Origin: an uncultured Clostridia bacterium
GTDB lineage: Bacteria; Bacillota; Clostridia; Christensenellales; DUVY01
Length of the DNA: 8,323 nucleotides
NCBI GenBank assembly: GCA_937895465.1
Contig: CALAYY010000004.1
Span: 1 to 8,323 of the forward strand
Direction: 5' to 3'
The notes under the pieces were generated by a model, which worked only from the letters and a program-made list of their open reading frames with translations, was not told the DNA's origin and ran no database searches. Of this stretch, positions 5,851 through 8,323 are shown one piece after another (within the stretch, counting starts at the first letter, position 1; every line of letters starts with the position of its first letter). The translations under genes were made by a program, and so were the position numbers.

Positions 5851-5932
5851 GCATTTTTGTTGAGTGTCCGTCATTTTCTGCACAAATGTTTAGGGTATGA
5901 AGTTGTGGTTATGTAGATAGTTTTGGGGATAA

Positions 5933-6652
5933 ATGATAGCAGTTGTTAACAAAAAGCATATAATTATTGTAGCTTGCGTGCTTATTTTTTTGATTGTGAC
6001 TGTAATAATCGTTGCAGGTACAGTCCAAGCAAATAAATTTTTGCCTAAGCTAAAATACACCATAGTAATAGATGCCGGACACGGCGGAATAGACGGCGGA
6101 GTTGCTGGCGTCAATACACATGTTAAAGAAGTTGAGCTCAATCTAAAAGTGGCAAAAATGTTGGAAAAAAACTTTAAGGAATACGGCATTAATGTAGTAA
6201 TGACACGCACTAACGGCAACGCCTTATGCAGCGGCAATACTTCTAATTTCAAGCGAAAAGATATGCAGGCTAGAGCTAAGATAATAAATGATGCCAAGCC
6301 TGATGCGGTAATAAGTATTCATATGAACTATTTTTCACAGTCCAAACAGCGGGGCGCACAGGTCTTTTATAAAAAAGACAGCGAAGTAGGAAAACAGCTT
6401 GCTAAAGATATTCAAAAAACGCTTGCCCTTAATATTGAGCATTGCAACAGGCTGTATCTATCAGGCGATTATTATATTGTCAATTGTACTGATTATCCCG
6501 CCGTTATTGTAGAGTGCGGATTTTTGTCCAATTCTGAAGATGAAGCTCTTTTGATGACTGAAAAATATCAGCAAAAGCTTGCCTATCATATAATGCTTGG
6601 CTGTATGAAGTTTTTGGATATAGAGCCTTACGAAATAGATATTTCGGTGTAA
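5933..6652 (+). CDS. cwlD: CwlD-type N-acetylmuramoyl-L-alanine amidase (Amidase_3), membrane-anchored
   Basis: Zinc amidase that cleaves the lactyl-amide bond between muramic acid and the stem peptide. In spore formers CwlD acts, with PdaA, in making muramic-delta-lactam for the cortex. The 239-residue product has one N-terminal hydrophobic segment (about 10-31), an uncleaved anchor or signal peptide. The Amidase_3 domain starts at 43 with VIDAGHGGIDGG. Likely zinc ligands are His50, Glu66 and His130 (SIHMN), and the catalytic Glu194 lies in VIVECGFLSN. RKDMQARAKIIND and RGAQVFYKK resemble CwlD more than secreted autolysins, and no cell-wall-binding repeats are present. The SD GGGG (5925-5928) is only 4 bases from the ATG. 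A clean terminator follows, so it is probably a single-gene unit. Amidase class is firm; the CwlD subtype is likely. Confidence 0.85.
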   Translation: MIAVVNKKHIIIVACVLIFLIVTVIIVAGTVQANKFLPKLKYTIVIDAGHGGIDGGVAGVNTHVKEVELNLKVAKMLEKNFKEYGINVVMTRTNGNALCSGNTSNFKRKDMQARAKIINDAKPDAVISIHMNYFSQSKQRGAQVFYKKDSEVGKQLAKDIQKTLALNIEHCNRLYLSGDYYIVNCTDYPAVIVECGFLSNSEDEALLMTEKYQQKLAYHIMLGCMKFLDIEPYEIDISV

Positions 6653-6677
6653 AAATCAAATTAAAAAAATTTCTTTC

Positions 6678-6703
6678 AACGCTGTTTTTACAGCGTTTTT
6701 TTT
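6678..6703 (+). terminator. Rho-independent terminator of cwlD
   Basis: AACGCTGT (6678-6685) and ACAGCGTT (6690-6697) are perfect 8-bp complements around a TTTT loop, followed by six further T's. It starts 26 bases after the cwlD stop codon. This is the clearest terminator in the window and separates cwlD from the mrnC operon. Confidence 0.93.
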
Positions 6704-6773
6704 GATTTATTCTGTCATGTGTCTTTTGTTATAACCTTTGGGGTAAGAATAATTTTATCTTTTTTGGGTGTTG

Positions 6774-6782
6774 TGGTATAAT
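6774..6782 (+). promoter_or_regulatory. Extended -10 promoter of the mrnC-thyX-rlmB operon
   Basis: TGGTATAAT gives a perfect TATAAT (6777-6782) with the TGn extension. No good -35 is seen at 16-18 bases upstream, which is common for extended -10 promoters. Transcription should start near 6789-6790. The hexamer runs into the first possible ATG of mrnC (6781), so that ATG would not be in this transcript, whereas the ATG at 6790 would be at or next to its 5' end. Promoter and start codon compete for the same bases, so one of the two readings must be adjusted. Confidence 0.5.
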
Positions 6783-7185
6783 GTCAATTATGATTGATGA
6801 CGGCAAAAGCATGCTATATACTGACCCTCAGGTGCTGGCTTGGATAGGCGATGCTTACCTTACTTTGGCTATAAGAGTTTGGCTTATGTCTAACAGCAAT
6901 GCAAGTGCAGGTGTTTTGCATACAAGAATGAAAAAGTACATCAGTGCCGCCGCACAAGCAAGAAAATGGGAAGAAATATATGAGTCTCTTACCGAAGAAG
7001 AAAAGGATTTGGGCAGAAGGGCACGCAACCGTCATACCGTAAGTTCTTCAAAAAACTCATCTTTGGCAGACTATAAAAAAGCAACTGCACTTGAAGCGGT
7101 AACTGGATATCTATATCTAAAAAACGACTTGACGAGGTTAAATGAGATTTTTGAAATGATTATACAGCAAAAGGATAAAACATGA
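6781..7185 (+). CDS. mrnC: Mini-ribonuclease III
   Basis: Homodimeric RNase III-like enzyme without a separate double-stranded-RNA-binding domain. In Bacillus it matures 23S rRNA ends. The 134-residue product consists only of the RNase III fold. VLAWIGDAYLTLAIR carries catalytic Asp24, LHTRMKKYISAAAQA is the second family block, LTEEEKDLGRRARNRH precedes SSSKNSSLADYKKATALEAVTGYLYL, which holds catalytic Glu105. All expected acidic residues are present. Two starts are possible: ATG 6781 (used here, weak SD) and ATG 6790, three codons later, which better suits the promoter at 6774-6782. The gene overlaps thyX by four bases (ATGA). mrnC next to rlmB is a standard Firmicutes pairing; cysS, its usual upstream neighbour, is not here. 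Confidence 0.94.
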   Translation: MSIMIDDGKSMLYTDPQVLAWIGDAYLTLAIRVWLMSNSNASAGVLHTRMKKYISAAAQARKWEEIYESLTEEEKDLGRRARNRHTVSSSKNSSLADYKKATALEAVTGYLYLKNDLTRLNEIFEMIIQQKDKT

Positions 7186-7940
7186 GCGATATAAAACAAG
7201 TAAAACCAAAGGTAACACTATTAAGATACACACCTCAACCAGAACAGACTATTGCACTTGCAGCTAAGCTGTGCTATTCGGACTTTGATATAGAAAAATT
7301 ACAGGACAAGGTGGATTCAAGCGATACCTCGAAATTTATTAACATGCTTATAAAAATGGGACATCTTTCGCCCATAGAGCATGCCAGCTTTACATTTTCT
7401 ATCGAAGGCGTGTCACGTTCTTTTTTGGCACAAGTAACAAGACACCGCATTGCAAGCTTTTCAGTAAAATCCCAAAGATATGTAGGTGCGGATAAAACCT
7501 TTAACTATATTATGCCCCCTGAGATTAGCGCTTTGGGAAAAGAGGCAGAAAATCAATATAATAGTCAGATGCAACAAATACATAATTGGTATATAGACTG
7601 GCAGTCAAAGTTGGGAGAAGGCGAAAAAAGCAATGAGGATGCTAGATTTGTGCTTCCCAATGCCGCCGAAACCAAAATGATAATGACTATGAATGCACGT
7701 GAGCTTATGCACTTTTTTAAACTAAGATGCTGCAACCGTGCCCAATGGGAAATCAGAGATGTTGCTTGGCTTATGTTAAGAGAAGTTATCAAGATTGCTC
7801 CTAATCTTTTTGCTAATAGCGGTCCTTCTTGCGTATCTGGTGCTTGCAGTGAAGGTAAAATGACTTGCGGCAAGCCTAACGAGGTAAGAGCATTTCAGAA
7901 GTCTTTGTTTGATGAAGATAAAGACGGGAATAATAATTAA
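7182..7940 (+). CDS. thyX: FAD-dependent thymidylate synthase ThyX
   Basis: Makes dTMP from dUMP using methylenetetrahydrofolate as carbon donor and FAD/NADPH for reduction, without the ThyA mechanism. The 252-residue product has the ThyX motif RHRIASFSVKSQRY at residues 87-100 (RHR at 87-89, S97, RY at 99-100), the upstream block MGHLSPIEHASFTFSIEGVSRS, and downstream ARFVLPNAAETKMIMTMNARELMHFFKLRCCNRAQWEIRD with nucleotide-binding residues. The C-terminus carries three cysteines (C217, C222, C229) in GPSCVSGACSEGKMTCGK, an added tail compared with compact ThyX proteins. The ATG overlaps the mrnC stop (ATGA), with AAAGGA about 7 bases upstream, so the two genes are translationally coupled. 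ThyX between mrnC and rlmB is a gene order I associate with Clostridia. Confidence 0.96.
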   Translation: MSDIKQVKPKVTLLRYTPQPEQTIALAAKLCYSDFDIEKLQDKVDSSDTSKFINMLIKMGHLSPIEHASFTFSIEGVSRSFLAQVTRHRIASFSVKSQRYVGADKTFNYIMPPEISALGKEAENQYNSQMQQIHNWYIDWQSKLGEGEKSNEDARFVLPNAAETKMIMTMNARELMHFFKLRCCNRAQWEIRDVAWLMLREVIKIAPNLFANSGPSCVSGACSEGKMTCGKPNEVRAFQKSLFDEDKDGNNN

Positions 7941-7971
7941 TAACAAATTTTGAAATAAGGTAATTTAGATT

Positions 7972-8302
7972 TTGAAAATAACAGGTAGAAACGCAGTAAG
8001 CGAAGCACTTAATTCGGATGTAACTATAGACAGACTGGCGGTAGCAAGAGGTTTAAAAGATTCTCAGGCTAACAGTCTTATTAATATTGCCAAAAGCAAG
8101 GGCATTAAGATTGCTTTTTTGGATAAGGAAATTTTGGACAAGGAAAGTAAGGGTGTAAAGCATCAAGGCTTTATTGCAGAAATAACCGATTATAAATATG
8201 CCGAAGTTGAGGATATTTTAGAAGACGCAAAAGTAAAAGGTCAAGACCCTTTTATAATAATCTTAGACGGAGTAGAAGACCCGCATAATCTGGGCAGTGT
8301 GC
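7972..8302 (+). CDS. rlmB: 23S rRNA (guanosine-2'-O)-methyltransferase RlmB/TrmH family, N-terminal part
   Basis: SpoU/TrmH-family methyltransferase, truncated at the right edge. About 110 codons are genuine. The translation opens with KITGRNAVSEALNSD, the substrate-binding domain typical of RlmB. It continues with GIKIAFLDKEILDKES and GVKHQGFIAEI, then enters the catalytic SPOUT knot at FIIILDGVEDPHNLGSV, where the family continues with an 'IRTA' type motif. That motif is replaced by adapter sequence from 8303, so downstream codons are not biological. The start is TTG at 7972-7974: an in-frame TAG at 7966-7968 leaves only TTG or the adjacent ATT, and AAGG at 7957-7960 is a rather distant SD. 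It follows thyX by 31 bases in the same operon. RlmB rather than another TrmH paralogue is inferred from synteny with mrnC. Confidence 0.88.
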
Positions 8303-8323
8303 AGATCGGAAGAGCACACGTCT
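8303..8323. other. Illumina TruSeq adapter remnant at the contig end
   Basis: The final 21 bases begin AGATCGGAAGAGC and continue without mismatch into the TruSeq read-1 adapter. The change occurs in the middle of the conserved DGVEDPHNLGS motif of rlmB, where the reading frame turns into unrelated residues. This is technical sequence, not part of the genome, and should be trimmed. Confidence 0.97.

Larger units (their letters stand above)
5664..5932. other. Candidate replication origin (oriC) between recF and cwlD
   Basis: A 269-base gap without coding signal. Its first half (5664-5796) is about 79% A+T by hand count, with long T runs, and could serve as a DNA unwinding element. Next come three DnaA-box-like 9-mers in one orientation: TGTGCATAA (5797-5805) and TGTGGATAA (5809-5817), both perfect complements of TTATNCACA, then AGTGGATAA (5817-5825) with one mismatch. 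They start 12 and 8 bases apart. The gap lies in the dnaN-recF neighbourhood, which often contains oriC, and close to the switch in gene direction. Against it: only three clustered boxes, no dnaA alongside, and recF would run toward the origin. A DnaA-regulated site unrelated to initiation is the main alternative. Confidence 0.55.

Noticed and set aside
5924..5932. Fourth DnaA-like box (TGGGGATAA)
   Set aside because: It has a mismatch at a conserved position and coincides with the SD region of cwlD, which explains its sequence.
1..8323. CRISPR arrays, tRNA or rRNA genes, insertion sequences, prophage
   Set aside because: No regularly spaced repeats, cloverleaf sequences, transposase or phage proteins were seen on either strand.

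Overview
The window is AT-rich bacterial DNA from the neighbourhood of a chromosomal replication origin. Gene content and order point to a Bacillota (Firmicutes) genome, most likely an uncultured Clostridia-type organism: an rpmH-rnpA-yidD-yidC-khpB(jag) block, a Mini-RNase III gene (mrnC), thyX lodged between mrnC and rlmB, and a CwlD-type sporulation amidase. No mobile element, CRISPR array, tRNA or rRNA is visible. Spore formation is only an inference from cwlD.

Layout. Every gene left of about 4.48 kb is on the minus strand and every gene right of about 4.58 kb is on the plus strand. Reading leftward from the divide: dnaN (sliding clamp), a polytopic membrane protein of unknown function, then the ribosome/RNase P/membrane-insertion operon rpmH, rnpA, yidD, yidC, and khpB, which runs off the left edge. 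Reading rightward: recF, a 269-base AT-rich gap holding a cluster of DnaA boxes, cwlD with a clean terminator, then the overlapping mrnC-thyX pair and the start of rlmB at the right edge.

The most interesting feature is the rearranged origin region. The widespread Firmicutes order is rpmH - (oriC) - dnaA - dnaN - (S4 gene) - recF - gyrB - gyrA in one contiguous block. Here dnaA is absent between rpmH and dnaN, its place is taken by an uncharacterised membrane-protein gene, dnaN and recF are divergent, and gyrB/gyrA do not follow recF. DnaA boxes next to a roughly 79% AT stretch lie between recF and cwlD, making that gap the best origin candidate in the window. I see no new defence or biosynthetic system.

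The last 21 bases (8303-8323) match the start of an Illumina TruSeq adapter exactly. The right edge is therefore a sequencing or assembly artefact: rlmB should be read only to 8302, and the contig end should be trimmed.

Sequence signals that decide annotation: strong minus-strand promoters upstream of rpmH and dnaN (the latter rules out the longest dnaN reading frame), an extended -10 element overlapping the first ATG of mrnC (possible leaderless transcript), and Shine-Dalgarno sites embedded in upstream genes (yidC in yidD, thyX in mrnC).
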